Shown in pieces: positions 1 to 8,242 of a DNA stretch of 56,742 nucleotides. The first letter of the stretch is position 1; each line of letters begins with the position of its first letter. The translations under genes were made by a program, and so were the position numbers. Under the pieces are notes generated by a model. That model was not told the DNA's origin. It saw only the letters and a program-made list of their open reading frames with translations, and searched no databases. Origin of the DNA: Campylobacterales bacterium (GTDB taxonomy: Bacteria; Campylobacterota; Campylobacteria; Campylobacterales; Sulfurospirillaceae); the NCBI GenBank assembly GCA_016930915.1, contig JAFGFU010000007.1, positions 1 through 56,742 on the forward strand, read 5' to 3'.

Positions 1-9
1 AAAGTGAGT

Positions 10-36
10 CATAGCCAAAGCTATGGCGATTTTTTT
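10..36 (+). terminator. Rho-independent terminator of a gene left of the window
   Basis: A 6-bp stem CATAGC/GCTATG (10-15 with 20-25) with loop CAAA is followed by a run of seven T at 30-36. It fits the 3' end of a plus-strand transcript entering from the left. Confidence 0.6.
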
Positions 37-105
37 AGTTTTCAAAAGTGATGTGCTATGAGCGATACTCTTTTTTCAATGGGTTATACAAGCAGTCTAT
101 TAAGT

Positions 106-160
106 CACAACTAAGTTGCATTTGATTAAGATTCTGCATATTTTATGCAACTTAGTTGCA
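106..160 (+). promoter_or_regulatory. Two Fur-family (Zur-like) operators upstream of znuA
   Basis: Positions 146-160 read TGCAACTTAGTTGCA, a perfect 7-1-7 inverted repeat. Positions 106-120 read CACAACTAAGTTGCA, the same element with two mismatches, exactly 40 bp upstream. The 7-1-7 geometry is typical of Fur-superfamily boxes. Because the genes downstream encode a zinc importer, I infer zinc-dependent repression by a Zur-type protein. The second copy ends just before the ribosome-binding site AAGGAG (161-166), so bound repressor could also block early transcription. Confidence 0.6.
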
Positions 161-171
161 AAGGAGATTTT

Positions 172-1035
172 ATGAAACACATTTTGTTACTTTTTACACT
201 ACTTTTTAGCACCTTTTTGTATGCTAAACCAACGGTTACCGTGAGCATTGTGCCCCAAAAATATTTTGTCGAACAAATCGCTAAAGATTTAGTCAATGTC
301 AATGTTATGGTCAGCCCCGGTTCAAGCCCTCACACCTATGAGCCAAAGCCTTCACAAATGAAAGAGTTAGCCAACTCAGACGCCTACTTTAGCATTGGAG
401 ATGGTTTTGAAAAAGCATGGCTTCCTAAATTTAAAAGCACCCATCCCAAACTGGTTATGGTCGATACCATCCAAGGACTTGAAAAAATTCCTATGGCAGA
501 GCACCACCATGAAGAAAAAGGAGACCATCATGAGCACGACGAACACGGTACCCTTGACCCTCATGTCTGGCTTGATCCTATTTCCGTGAAAATTCAAGCG
601 AAAAATATTTACGATGCATTGGTCAAACTCTATCCTTTACATGTAAAAGCATTGAGGGAGAATTATGAAGCGTTCAATGCCTCTTTGGATGCTTTAGATA
701 GAACCATTCAAACCAAACTTTCCAACGTTCAAAATCGAAAATTCATCATTTTTCACCCCTCTTTTGGCTACTTCGCAAAGCGCTACAATTTAGAACAAAT
801 TGCCATTGAAGTGAGTGGAAAAGAGCCTAAACCTAAAGAGTTAGCAAAAATTATTGAAGAAGCAAAAGAAGAGAACGCTAGGGTTGTTTTTGTATCACCT
901 CAGTTTTCACAAAAAAGTGCACAAACCATTGCAAACCAAATCAATGGCAAAATCTTAACCATCAACCCTCTTGCTTATGAATGGCGTGAGAATATGCTTA
1001 GTGTGGCTGAAATCTTCGCATCAGAACTAAAATGA
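172..1035 (+). CDS. znuA: Zinc ABC transporter substrate-binding protein ZnuA
   Basis: This periplasmic protein binds zinc and delivers it to the ZnuBC membrane complex. The 287-aa product has a signal peptide (MKHILLLFTLLFSTFLYA), the cluster A-I metal-site segment SSPHTYEPKP, the DPHVWLDP segment and the FHPSFGYFAKRYN segment. The His/Asp/Glu-rich loop after about residue 110 (HHHEEKGDHHEHDEHG) is typical of zinc rather than manganese binders. I chose the ATG at 172 because AAGGAG lies 5 nt upstream; the in-frame ATG at 145 would add nine residues and overlaps the operator. One copy of the iterated palindrome (636-647) is read as Leu-His-Val-Lys. znuC follows after 12 nt. Confidence 0.92.
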   Translation: MKHILLLFTLLFSTFLYAKPTVTVSIVPQKYFVEQIAKDLVNVNVMVSPGSSPHTYEPKPSQMKELANSDAYFSIGDGFEKAWLPKFKSTHPKLVMVDTIQGLEKIPMAEHHHEEKGDHHEHDEHGTLDPHVWLDPISVKIQAKNIYDALVKLYPLHVKALRENYEAFNASLDALDRTIQTKLSNVQNRKFIIFHPSFGYFAKRYNLEQIAIEVSGKEPKPKELAKIIEEAKEENARVVFVSPQFSQKSAQTIANQINGKILTINPLAYEWRENMLSVAEIFASELK

Positions 1036-1047
1036 TATAATCGCTTT

Positions 1048-1809
1048 ATGCAAAACGATATCGAAATCAACAACCTTTTTTTTAGCTATGATGGCACATC
1101 TGTACTGGAGGATATTACCCTTCAGTACAACTCTAAAGACTTTTTAGCCATTATTGGACCTAATGGTGGAGGTAAAAGTACACTCTTAAAAATGATGATA
1201 GGGTTACTAAAACCCTTGCATGGAGAAGTGCTTCTTTTTGGGAAAAACCCTTTACATGTAAGCCATGAAATTGCTTATGTGCCGCAAGATACCATTGCCA
1301 ATAAAGACTTTCCTATTAAAGTTTTGGATGTTGTTTTAATGGGTAGACTCTCTAAATCCAAATTTTTCGCACCCTATTCCAAAGAGGATTATGCTATTGC
1401 CTATGAAATGTTAGACAAAGTGGGAATGAAAGGGTTTGAAAACCAAAAGATTAACGCCCTTTCAGGCGGACAGCGTCAACGTGTTTTTATTGCAAGAGCC
1501 TTAGCGTGTGATGCCAAAATTATTTTCCTAGATGAACCTACTGCAAGTATTGATACAGCAGGGCAAATGAATATGTTTCAACTGCTAAAAACCCTTAATA
1601 AAACGGTGGGTATTGTGATTGTGAGTCATGATGTAAACGTCGCACTCAATTATGCTACCAAAGTAGCGCATGTCAATAAAACACTCTATCTTCATGATGT
1701 TTCAAAAGAGGAATCGTTTGCACTAGCACAAAACCCTAAAGAGCATATTTGTCCAATAGAACTTATCTGTGCACGCCGCTGCAATCATCTTCACAAAGAG
1801 CTTTTATGA
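1048..1809 (+). CDS. znuC: Zinc ABC transporter ATPase ZnuC
   Basis: ATP-binding subunit that powers zinc import through ZnuB. The 253-aa sequence shows Walker A (GPNGGGKST), the ABC signature (LSGGQRQR), Walker B (IIFLDEPT) and the H-loop (IVSHD). The C-terminal tail carries three cysteines and two histidines (CPIELICARRCNHLH), which could form a small metal-sensing or structural site; that is inference. The stop overlaps the znuB start as ATGA, indicating translational coupling. A palindrome variant (1251-1262) encodes Leu-His-Val-Ser. Confidence 0.92.
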   Translation: MQNDIEINNLFFSYDGTSVLEDITLQYNSKDFLAIIGPNGGGKSTLLKMMIGLLKPLHGEVLLFGKNPLHVSHEIAYVPQDTIANKDFPIKVLDVVLMGRLSKSKFFAPYSKEDYAIAYEMLDKVGMKGFENQKINALSGGQRQRVFIARALACDAKIIFLDEPTASIDTAGQMNMFQLLKTLNKTVGIVIVSHDVNVALNYATKVAHVNKTLYLHDVSKEESFALAQNPKEHICPIELICARRCNHLHKELL

Positions 1810-2609
1810 TAGATTTATTCGCATTTGATTTTATGCAAAACGCCTTGTTTGCCTCTGTGTTAGTCAGCGTTATTTGTGGTGTTATTGGAACGCTGATTGT
1901 CATTAATCGTATGGTTTTTATTGCAGGTGGTATTGCACATGGCTCGTACGGTGGTATTGGACTTGCCCTTTATTTTGGTATTGCACCCATGCTGGGTGCT
2001 TCTCTTTTTGCACTCTTTCTAGGGCTAGTTATTGCCTATATTACGCATCAAAACAGCACACGTATTGACTCACTTATTGGAGTAATTTGGGCGTTTGGTA
2101 TGGCACTTGGTATTGTTATGACTGATTTAACACCTGGGTATAATGTGGATTTAATGAGTTATCTTTTTGGTGCGATTTTGTCCGTTTCTAACGAAGATAT
2201 TTATGGCATGAGTGGTGTGTTTGTCTTAGTGTTAGCCTTTGCGTTACTTTTTTACAAACAACTTTTGGCCATGAGTTTTGATGCACAATTTGCCAAACTT
2301 CGAGGGGTGAATATCACCCTGCTTTATTTTGGCTTAGTACTCATGACTGCTTTGGGAGTTATTATTGTGATTCGTGCGGTAGGGCTCATTTTAGTCATTG
2401 CCTTACTCACTATTCCCCCTTATATCGCAGAGAAAATGACCAATTCCATGGGAAGCATGATGCTTATCTCTTCTCTTCTTTCTGTTCTTTTCTGTGTGAT
2501 AGGCTTAATTATTTCTTCTTTTTTTAATCTTAGCGCAGGTGCATCTATTATTATGATAGGGAGCATAAGCTTTTTCATTCAATTTCTTTACTCAAAATGG
2601 CGTACCTAA
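1806..2609 (+). CDS. znuB: Zinc ABC transporter permease ZnuB
   Basis: Integral membrane subunit of the ABC-3 family forming the zinc channel. The 267-aa product is hydrophobic throughout, with about eight predicted helices, and contains the family-typical segment MVFIAGGIAHGSYGG near residue 36. The ATG at 1806 overlaps the znuC stop by 4 nt; a longer in-frame reading from 1749 would lie inside znuC and is unlikely. The gene ends 2 nt before the convergent DMT exporter gene. Confidence 0.9.
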   Translation: MIDLFAFDFMQNALFASVLVSVICGVIGTLIVINRMVFIAGGIAHGSYGGIGLALYFGIAPMLGASLFALFLGLVIAYITHQNSTRIDSLIGVIWAFGMALGIVMTDLTPGYNVDLMSYLFGAILSVSNEDIYGMSGVFVLVLAFALLFYKQLLAMSFDAQFAKLRGVNITLLYFGLVLMTALGVIIVIRAVGLILVIALLTIPPYIAEKMTNSMGSMMLISSLLSVLFCVIGLIISSFFNLSAGASIIMIGSISFFIQFLYSKWRT

Positions 2610-2611
2610 AC

Positions 2612-3517
2612 TTAAAGAGAGCGTTGCTTCGTTCGATAACGCTCTAAAAAATAACTACCCAACTCAGCGATTAACATACCGCTTAAAATAAGCATTGCGC
2701 CACCCACTTGAGAAGGTGTTAAAATTTCATTCGCAAACCAATACCCAAATAATCCTGCACTTACAGGCTCCATTGTAAAAATAATGGCTGTTTTAGCCGC
2801 TGTCGTAAAGCGTTGCATCGCTGTTTGCACCCAAAAAGCAAAAATGGTTGCAAATAAAACTGTAATAACAATTGAATTAATAAATAGCGTATCCACATGA
2901 GGAGGTGTTAATGTTCCTTCTAAAATAAAACCTCCTACTAAAGAGCCAACAGCTACTGTTGCAAATTGAATACAAACCAATAAGTAAACATTGTGTTTAG
3001 TAGAATAATATCCCGTAAAGACAATATGCAATGCAAACATAATGGCACAAATAAATGCATACCCTTCCCCTAAGCCAAAACCAATCTCACTATTAAGCGT
3101 TAAAAAATAAAGCCCAATTGCAGCAATAACTGCTCCCAATAAAGAAAAAATAGAAGCTTTATGTTTAAATAGTATATATGCAATAAAAGGAACAACAATC
3201 ACATTAAGTCCTGTGATAAAACCTACTGTTGAAGAGTAGGTATAGGTCAGTGCAAATGTCTGAAAGGCATATCCCATAAACATAAATGCCCCCAAAAGAA
3301 CACCTGCTTTTAAGACCTCTTTATCAAAATAACGCAATTGTTTCCACGAAATCAAAACCATAAAAATGGCTGCTATAAAAAAGCGCCAAAATAAAAAGGT
3401 ATAAACAGGTGTTTCATTAACCGCTGCTTGCACCACAAAAAAAGTACTTCCCCATGCAATTGCTACCAAAAGAAGCAGAAAATCAGCACCCAACTCTTTT
3501 AATTTATAATTTATCAC
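2612..3517 (-). CDS. DMT-superfamily (EamA) transporter
   Basis: Probable inner-membrane exporter of the drug/metabolite transporter superfamily, substrate unknown. The product has ten hydrophobic segments in two EamA repeats; the first starts with ADFLLLLVAIAWGSTFFVVQ, where the WG(S)TF motif is characteristic, and the second contains the conserved segment TMEPVSAGLFGYW. I chose GTG at 3517, which gives 301 aa, the usual family length, with AGGG about 10 nt upstream. A TTG at 3637 would add 40 atypical residues. The gene stands alone, convergent with znuB and divergent from the cytochrome gene. Confidence 0.8.
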   Translation of the reverse strand: MINYKLKELGADFLLLLVAIAWGSTFFVVQAAVNETPVYTFLFWRFFIAAIFMVLISWKQLRYFDKEVLKAGVLLGAFMFMGYAFQTFALTYTYSSTVGFITGLNVIVVPFIAYILFKHKASIFSLLGAVIAAIGLYFLTLNSEIGFGLGEGYAFICAIMFALHIVFTGYYSTKHNVYLLVCIQFATVAVGSLVGGFILEGTLTPPHVDTLFINSIVITVLFATIFAFWVQTAMQRFTTAAKTAIIFTMEPVSAGLFGYWFANEILTPSQVGGAMLILSGMLIAELGSYFLERYRTKQRSL

Positions 3518-3646
3518 GAAATCCAACCCTATTCTTGTAAGATAAAGCACATATTGTAACACAATGAAATAAGAAAATCGAAGAAGTGTTGGATGAAAAT
3601 TTATCCAATTAAAAGATTTTGTCTTACACCTATCCAAAGATGGTGC

Positions 3647-3652
3647 TATAAT
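3647..3652 (+). promoter_or_regulatory. Putative -10 box for the cytochrome c gene
   Basis: TATAAT lies 48 nt upstream of the start at 3695, in AT-rich DNA between divergent genes. Campylobacterota sigma-70 promoters usually have a strong -10 element and no clear -35, which fits. Confidence 0.45.
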
Positions 3653-3694
3653 TATATTTTAGTGACAAATTAATATTATCGGGAGGTTTTAGCG

Positions 3695-4009
3695 ATGACG
3701 CAACGCATTTGGATCTCTTTTGTAATTTCTCTGCTTTTCCACTCTTTTCTCAATGCACAAGAAGATGGTAAAGTACTTTATGCCCAATGTGCAGGTTGCC
3801 ATGGACAAGATGGAAAGAATAAAGCTTTTGGTAGAAGTGGCATTATTGCGGGACAAAGTGTAAAAGATTTAATTGAAAGCCTTAAGTTTTACCGAGAAAG
3901 TGAATTTAAAGCGCATGGAACATCTTTGGTTATGGCAAAACAAACTAAAACGATGCGTGATCAAGATATTAACGCAGTGGCACAGTATATTTCAAAACTA
4001 CCGAAATAA
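3695..4009 (+). CDS. Small periplasmic c-type cytochrome (class I, monoheme)
   Basis: Electron carrier of the c553/class I type. The 104-aa precursor has a signal peptide (about residues 1-21, ending FLNA), one heme-binding motif CAGCH within YAQCAGCHGQDGKN, and a plausible distal ligand Met in SLVMAKQTKTM. The start has a strong ribosome-binding site (GGGAGG, 3681-3686). It is followed after 27 nt by a small secreted protein and probably forms a two-gene transcript. The redox partner is not visible here. Confidence 0.85.
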   Translation: MTQRIWISFVISLLFHSFLNAQEDGKVLYAQCAGCHGQDGKNKAFGRSGIIAGQSVKDLIESLKFYRESEFKAHGTSLVMAKQTKTMRDQDINAVAQYISKLPK

Positions 4010-4036
4010 TATCTTTAAAAAAGGTTGAAAATCCCT

Positions 4037-4357
4037 ATGAACAAATTCATTTATTGCCTGTTCATTTTTACAGCATTTATGACACTTCCTTCCCCTTTAT
4101 CAGCAAGCACAGTTAGAGGCAAAATTTATTATTCTAAAGTTCTTAAACCTATATGTGGATTTGATGGAAATCATATGGGGAAAAAACATACGATGAATGA
4201 ATGGAGGCATTTTTATAACAATAACCAACTTTTACTCGCTATAAAAATACTTTGTCCACAAGCACCCGAAATAAATGATCCGAATGATCTCTTAAATCTT
4301 TATCATTTTTTAAGTTCCTTTGCAAGCGATAGTGGAAATATTCCCTCTTGCAATTAG
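4037..4357 (+). CDS. Small secreted Cys-containing protein, function unknown
   Basis: The 106-aa product has a signal peptide (to about LSA) and no CxxCH heme motif. It shows the pattern CGFDGNHMGKKHT-x-EW-x-FY, then CP, then a C-terminal SDSGNIPSC. I recall this spacing of cysteines and the DSGN-x-PSC ending from small Campylobacterota proteins often found beside cytochromes, but cannot name a function. Three conserved-looking cysteines could form disulfides or bind a metal. The ATG at 4037 is preferred over a TTG at 4025 that would sit directly on the AAGG ribosome-binding site. Confidence 0.65.
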   Translation: MNKFIYCLFIFTAFMTLPSPLSASTVRGKIYYSKVLKPICGFDGNHMGKKHTMNEWRHFYNNNQLLLAIKILCPQAPEINDPNDLLNLYHFLSSFASDSGNIPSCN

Positions 4358-4445
4358 AAAATAGTATGCAAAATCTTTATCTTACTTTTATATACAACTG
4401 CTACAATTATGAGGCCTCCTGAAAAATTTCTTATTTAAAATAGAT

Positions 4446-4481
4446 AAAAGTTCTTGTAAGATACCTTTTGCAAGAACTTTT
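4446..4481 (+). terminator. Possible terminator after the cytochrome gene pair
   Basis: AAAAGTTCTTG (4446-4456) is perfectly complementary to CAAGAACTTTT (4471-4481) across a 14-nt loop. The T-tract is short, so termination strength is uncertain. It lies between the cytochrome pair and the amino-acid transporter operon. Confidence 0.45.
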
Positions 4482-4517
4482 AATCACACTGTAATAACTT
4501 TTGAATGAAAGGTTTGA

Positions 4518-5258
4518 ATGAATCAAACAATTGTACACATGGAAAATGTTGATAAATATTATGGTACGTTTCATGTACTTAAAGGTATCGACTTTTCTGT
4601 TAAAGAGGGTGAAATTGTTGTAATATGCGGTCCAAGTGGCAGTGGAAAATCAACACTTATTCGCTGTATCAATAAACTTGAAGAAATTGATAGTGGTAAT
4701 ATTCGTGTCGATGGCTACGATTTATACAACAAAAAAACAAACATTAATAGCGTTCGAGCAGAAACAGGAATGGTGTTTCAGCACTTCAATCTTTTTCCGC
4801 ATCTCACTATTTTAGAAAATATTACAATTGCCCAACGTAAGGTCAAAAAAAACAGTAAACATGATGCTAACGAACTTGCTTTAAAACTTTTGGAGCGTGT
4901 TGGATTAGTACACAAAGCTGAGGGATATCCTAATGAACTCAGTGGAGGACAAAAGCAACGTGTTGCTATTGCAAGAACCCTTGCAATGCAACCTAAAATT
5001 ATTTTATTTGATGAACCCACTTCCGCACTTGATCCTGAAATGATTGGAGGTGTTTTGGATGTGATGCGAGAATTAGCACATGAAAAGTATACTATTGTCT
5101 GTGTCACACATGAAATGGGCTTTGCTAAAGAGGTAAGCAATCGTATTGTGTTTATGGATGAAGGGAAAATTATTGAAGAGGGAACACCTGAGGATTTCTT
5201 CACCAATCCAAAAACAGAACGTGCTCAAAAATTTTTACAAGAAATCTTAACACATTAA
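4518..5258 (+). CDS. Polar amino-acid ABC transporter ATPase (GlnQ/HisP type)
   Basis: ATP-hydrolysing subunit of a polar amino-acid importer. The 246-aa product has Walker A (GPSGSGKST), the Q-loop within [13 protein letters not shown] typical of the PAAT subfamily, signature LSGGQKQR, Walker [15 protein letters not shown] and H-loop [14 protein letters not shown] at 4507-4512 serves as ribosome-binding site. It is the first of three genes (ATPase, binding protein, permease) on one strand with gaps of 23 and 3 nt. The amino acid carried cannot be read from sequence. Confidence 0.9.
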   Translation: MNQTIVHMENVDKYYGTFHVLKGIDFSVKEGEIVVICGPSGSGKSTLIRCINKLEEIDSGNIRVDGYDLYNKKTNINSVRAETGMVFQHFNLFPHLTILENITIAQRKVKKNSKHDANELALKLLERVGLVHKAEGYPNELSGGQKQRVAIARTLAMQPKIILFDEPTSALDPEMIGGVLDVMRELAHEKYTIVCVTHEMGFAKEVSNRIVFMDEGKIIEEGTPEDFFTNPKTERAQKFLQEILTH

Positions 5259-5281
5259 AAATCTTCAAAGGAGAAGTCGTA

Positions 5282-6082
5282 ATGAAAAAAATCTTAGTAG
5301 CATTCCTCGTAATGCTAGGCATTAACGCTATGGCAGATGATATTAATCTCTGGCAAAAATCCACCCTTAACAGTATTGTTCAAAAAGGGGTTTTAACCGT
5401 TGGCTTAGAGCCTGGCTATATGCCTTTTGAAATGAAAGATAAACAGGGCAATATCATTGGTTTTGATGTGGATATCGCAAATGCAATGGCAAAAGCGATG
5501 GGGGTTAAACTTCAACTTGTCCCTACTGCGTGGGATGGCATTATTGCAGGACTTTTAACAGGAAAATATGACATTATTATCTCTGGTATGACCATTACAC
5601 AAGAGAGAAACCTCAAAATCAACTTTGCTGATCCTTACATCAGTGTGGGACAAACGATTCTTTCTCCTAAAAAACATGCGGGTAAAAAATGGAGTGATTT
5701 GGATAAACCTGAATACACTATTGTTACAAAAATTGGAGTAACAGGTGAAATTGCAACACGTAAAATGTTCAAAAAAGCAAAAATTAGAACATTTGAAACA
5801 GAAGCAGATGCCGCACAAGAAGTTCTTAATGGCAATGCAGATGGTTTAGTTTACGATAAACCTTACAATGCTATTTTCTTCGCTGAAAAGGGCAAAGATA
5901 CTTTAGTCCATTTAAGTGATGAACTAACCTATGAGCCTCTAGGCTTTGCTATTCGCAAAGGTGATCCAGATTTTCTTAACTGGCTTAATAACTTCTTGAA
6001 TCAATCAAAAAATGATGGAACGTATAAAAAAATCTATGACAGATGGTTTAATGAAACCTCTTGGCAAAAAAAGGTAATGTAA
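5282..6082 (+). CDS. Polar amino-acid ABC transporter substrate-binding protein
   Basis: Periplasmic receptor of SBP_bac_3 type. The 266-aa precursor has a signal peptide (MKKILVAFLVMLGINAMA) and family landmarks LTVGLEPGYMPFEM, GFDVDIANAMAKAMG and IISGMTITQER, the last holding the loop that binds the amino-acid carboxyl group. AAAGGAG precedes the ATG. It belongs with the ATPase upstream and the permease downstream. Ligand specificity is undetermined. Confidence 0.9.
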   Translation: MKKILVAFLVMLGINAMADDINLWQKSTLNSIVQKGVLTVGLEPGYMPFEMKDKQGNIIGFDVDIANAMAKAMGVKLQLVPTAWDGIIAGLLTGKYDIIISGMTITQERNLKINFADPYISVGQTILSPKKHAGKKWSDLDKPEYTIVTKIGVTGEIATRKMFKKAKIRTFETEADAAQEVLNGNADGLVYDKPYNAIFFAEKGKDTLVHLSDELTYEPLGFAIRKGDPDFLNWLNNFLNQSKNDGTYKKIYDRWFNETSWQKKVM

Positions 6083-6085
6083 ACA

Positions 6086-7051
6086 GTGGCAAAAGAGAAA
6101 CAACACTTTTTACACAATAAAACATTCGGTCACATCGTGGCCGTTTCGTTCTATATTATCTTAGGCTATTTACTTTTTACAGCTGCTTCCAATATGAATT
6201 ATATTTGGAAGTGGAGTGGTGTTCCTAAGTATTTTATGTATGAAAAAACTGACACAATTACTGCTCCACTTGATGGAAAGATACGTATTCAAGGGACAAA
6301 AATTATTATTGATGGTTATGATGACAGCAAAGAAGTCGAGATTGAAAAAGGCTATATCCTTCAAGTTCAAGAAGGAGATAGTATCTATGAAAATGATACC
6401 CTAGCGCATATAACGTCTATGCAAATAGGTCCTTTACTTGAAGGCTTAATTGTGACACTTGAGATTTCAGGAGTTGCAGCCATTCTAGCATTTTCGATAG
6501 GCTCTTTATTGGCATTTATGCGTATTTCAAACTACCAATTCTTAAAAGATATTGCAACCGTTTATATCGCTATTATTCGAGGGACACCTCTTTTGGTGCA
6601 AATTTTTATCTTTTATTTTATCATAGCAACTATTTTTGAACTTGAACGTTTCTTTGCTGGAGCCATCTCTTTAGGTCTTTTCTTTGGAGCATATATCGCA
6701 GAAGTTTTACGTGGCGCTATTCAATCTATCGATAAGGGACAATACGAAGCAGCAAAATCATTGGGAATGAATTACCCACAAACCATGATTTATATTATTA
6801 TGCCTCAAGCACTTAAACGTGCTCTTCCCACACTGGTAGGGGAAATGATTGCCTTAGTCAAAGACTCTTCATTGGTTTCTGTTATTTCTATTACTGACTT
6901 GACAAAAGTCGGACGTGAAATTGTTGCCAATACCTTTTCACCATTTGAAACATGGCTTATTATTGCCGCAGTCTATTTTGCTATTACATTTTTACTAACT
7001 GCCTTAGGTCATAAAATTGAAAATAAAATGAAAAAACAAGGGGGCATGTAA
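6086..7051 (+). CDS. Polar amino-acid ABC transporter permease with barrel-sandwich-like insertion
   Basis: Membrane subunit of the importer (HisM/GlnP family). The 321-aa product starts with a GTG 3 nt after the binding-protein gene; AAGG lies upstream. The permease core occupies about residues 110-318 with GLIVTLEISGVAAILAF, the family motif IIRGTPLLVQIF and the EAA loop EAAKSLGMNYPQ. Unusually, between the first helix (about 16-35) and the core lies a soluble stretch of some 60 residues reading APLDGKI...VQEGDSIYENDTLAHI. That resembles a biotinyl/lipoyl-type barrel-sandwich fold without the modified lysine. It makes the protein about 100 residues longer than typical PAAT permeases. Confidence 0.85.
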   Translation: MAKEKQHFLHNKTFGHIVAVSFYIILGYLLFTAASNMNYIWKWSGVPKYFMYEKTDTITAPLDGKIRIQGTKIIIDGYDDSKEVEIEKGYILQVQEGDSIYENDTLAHITSMQIGPLLEGLIVTLEISGVAAILAFSIGSLLAFMRISNYQFLKDIATVYIAIIRGTPLLVQIFIFYFIIATIFELERFFAGAISLGLFFGAYIAEVLRGAIQSIDKGQYEAAKSLGMNYPQTMIYIIMPQALKRALPTLVGEMIALVKDSSLVSVISITDLTKVGREIVANTFSPFETWLIIAAVYFAITFLLTALGHKIENKMKKQGGM

Positions 7052-7067
7052 TCAAAAGATTAGATGC

Positions 7068-8204
7068 TTAAATACTGTATTCTTGAAGCGCTTCATTAAG
7101 TTCTTCAAGAATCTCTTTTTCTCTTTCTGTAATATAGTTTAAAATCTTCTTACTCATTGAACGATCAGGGAAAATACGCATACAATAGCGATAGGAGTCA
7201 TTGTACTCAATAATATTAATTACTTCACCTTGTACCTCAATTTTCCTATCTGCACTCACCCCATTAAGCTCAAAATCTATCATCACTTTTGCACCAACAA
7301 ATACACCATTATTTTCACCACTTACAACCCCTAAACCATTCATAGAGAGGTCATAAAGCCTTCCGCTCGTTTGAAGATTATTAAACTGGTGTAAATGCAC
7401 CGTTGCAATAATATCTGGATGAACTCGAATGGATTCTCTTTGCAATGCTGGCATATTTAGCAAATAGGTAAAATTGTTGAGCGTCACCGTATTATTGTGA
7501 AAATGGTAAGCAAGTACATCTGCTTTCATATGTTTTGCAAAATAATCATTTTTAACCAAAAAGGCGTGGTTGTCAAGTTTGATAGCAATGGCCTGAAGTG
7601 CATCAACTTGAAACGTTACACTTTCATCTTCTATGCTCACAATACTTGCTTCTGAGCTAATAGGAACCCCTTTATAGAGATTTAAAAAAATAATCTTTTC
7701 ATCTTTATGCTGCATGGTACGAAAAGCTTCGAGAATCGTATTCGTATGAGAAAATAACACATCATTATTCTGAGAAAAATCAATAAAAGAGGAGGAGGAA
7801 AGAGGTCTGTTTTCCTCTTCGCATACCATAATAAAACGCTGAATACATTCACACAAAAGCTCTAAATAAGAGATACCTGAATGCTCTCGGCAAAAAGCAA
7901 TATAATTTTCAATCATATAAAGCATACTGCGACTAAGTAAAAAGCCTATCTTAAGAGCATTGCCGTTCATTGCACTCAAAAGTTCTTCCTTAAGTAGCTT
8001 AATGTTATCATCGCATTCAAACAATGTCTGATAAATTAAATGTGCAAATTTTCTCGCTTCTTCATCATCATCTATTTCAGGGGTGTATCTTTTCCATAAT
8101 GCAGAAAAATAAACGATAAACGCAGACTCAAACTCTTGCAAAAAGAGTTTCGAATGGACCAAAAAATTCTCTTTTTCTTCTTGAGAAATACCTTCTTTTT
8201 CCAT
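7068..8204 (-). CDS. PilZ-domain c-di-GMP-binding protein with uncharacterised N-terminal region
   Basis: Probable cytosolic c-di-GMP effector of 378 aa. The C-terminal 120 residues form a PilZ domain with both binding motifs intact: R-ESI-R (RxxxR) and DLSMNGLG (DxSxxG). The first 250 residues are rich in Glu, Phe and Leu, lack membrane segments or signal peptide, and match no family I recognise; a helical sensory module is plausible. The gene stands alone, convergent with the amino-acid permease (16 nt gap). Target process (motility or adhesion) is inference. Confidence 0.8.
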   Translation of the reverse strand: MEKEGISQEEKENFLVHSKLFLQEFESAFIVYFSALWKRYTPEIDDDEEARKFAHLIYQTLFECDDNIKLLKEELLSAMNGNALKIGFLLSRSMLYMIENYIAFCREHSGISYLELLCECIQRFIMVCEEENRPLSSSSFIDFSQNNDVLFSHTNTILEAFRTMQHKDEKIIFLNLYKGVPISSEASIVSIEDESVTFQVDALQAIAIKLDNHAFLVKNDYFAKHMKADVLAYHFHNNTVTLNNFTYLLNMPALQRESIRVHPDIIATVHLHQFNNLQTSGRLYDLSMNGLGVVSGENNGVFVGAKVMIDFELNGVSADRKIEVQGEVINIIEYNDSYRYCMRIFPDRSMSKKILNYITEREKEILEELNEALQEYSI

Positions 8205-8242
8205 TGTACCATCCCATTGATGACGATTTTAGTTTCATTATA

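Noticed and set aside
4778-5206. Long minus-strand open frame inside the amino-acid ATPase gene
   Set aside because: It is a complementary-strand shadow of a clear ABC ATPase with all motifs; similar shadows at 23417, 25605 and 24772 were dropped likewise.
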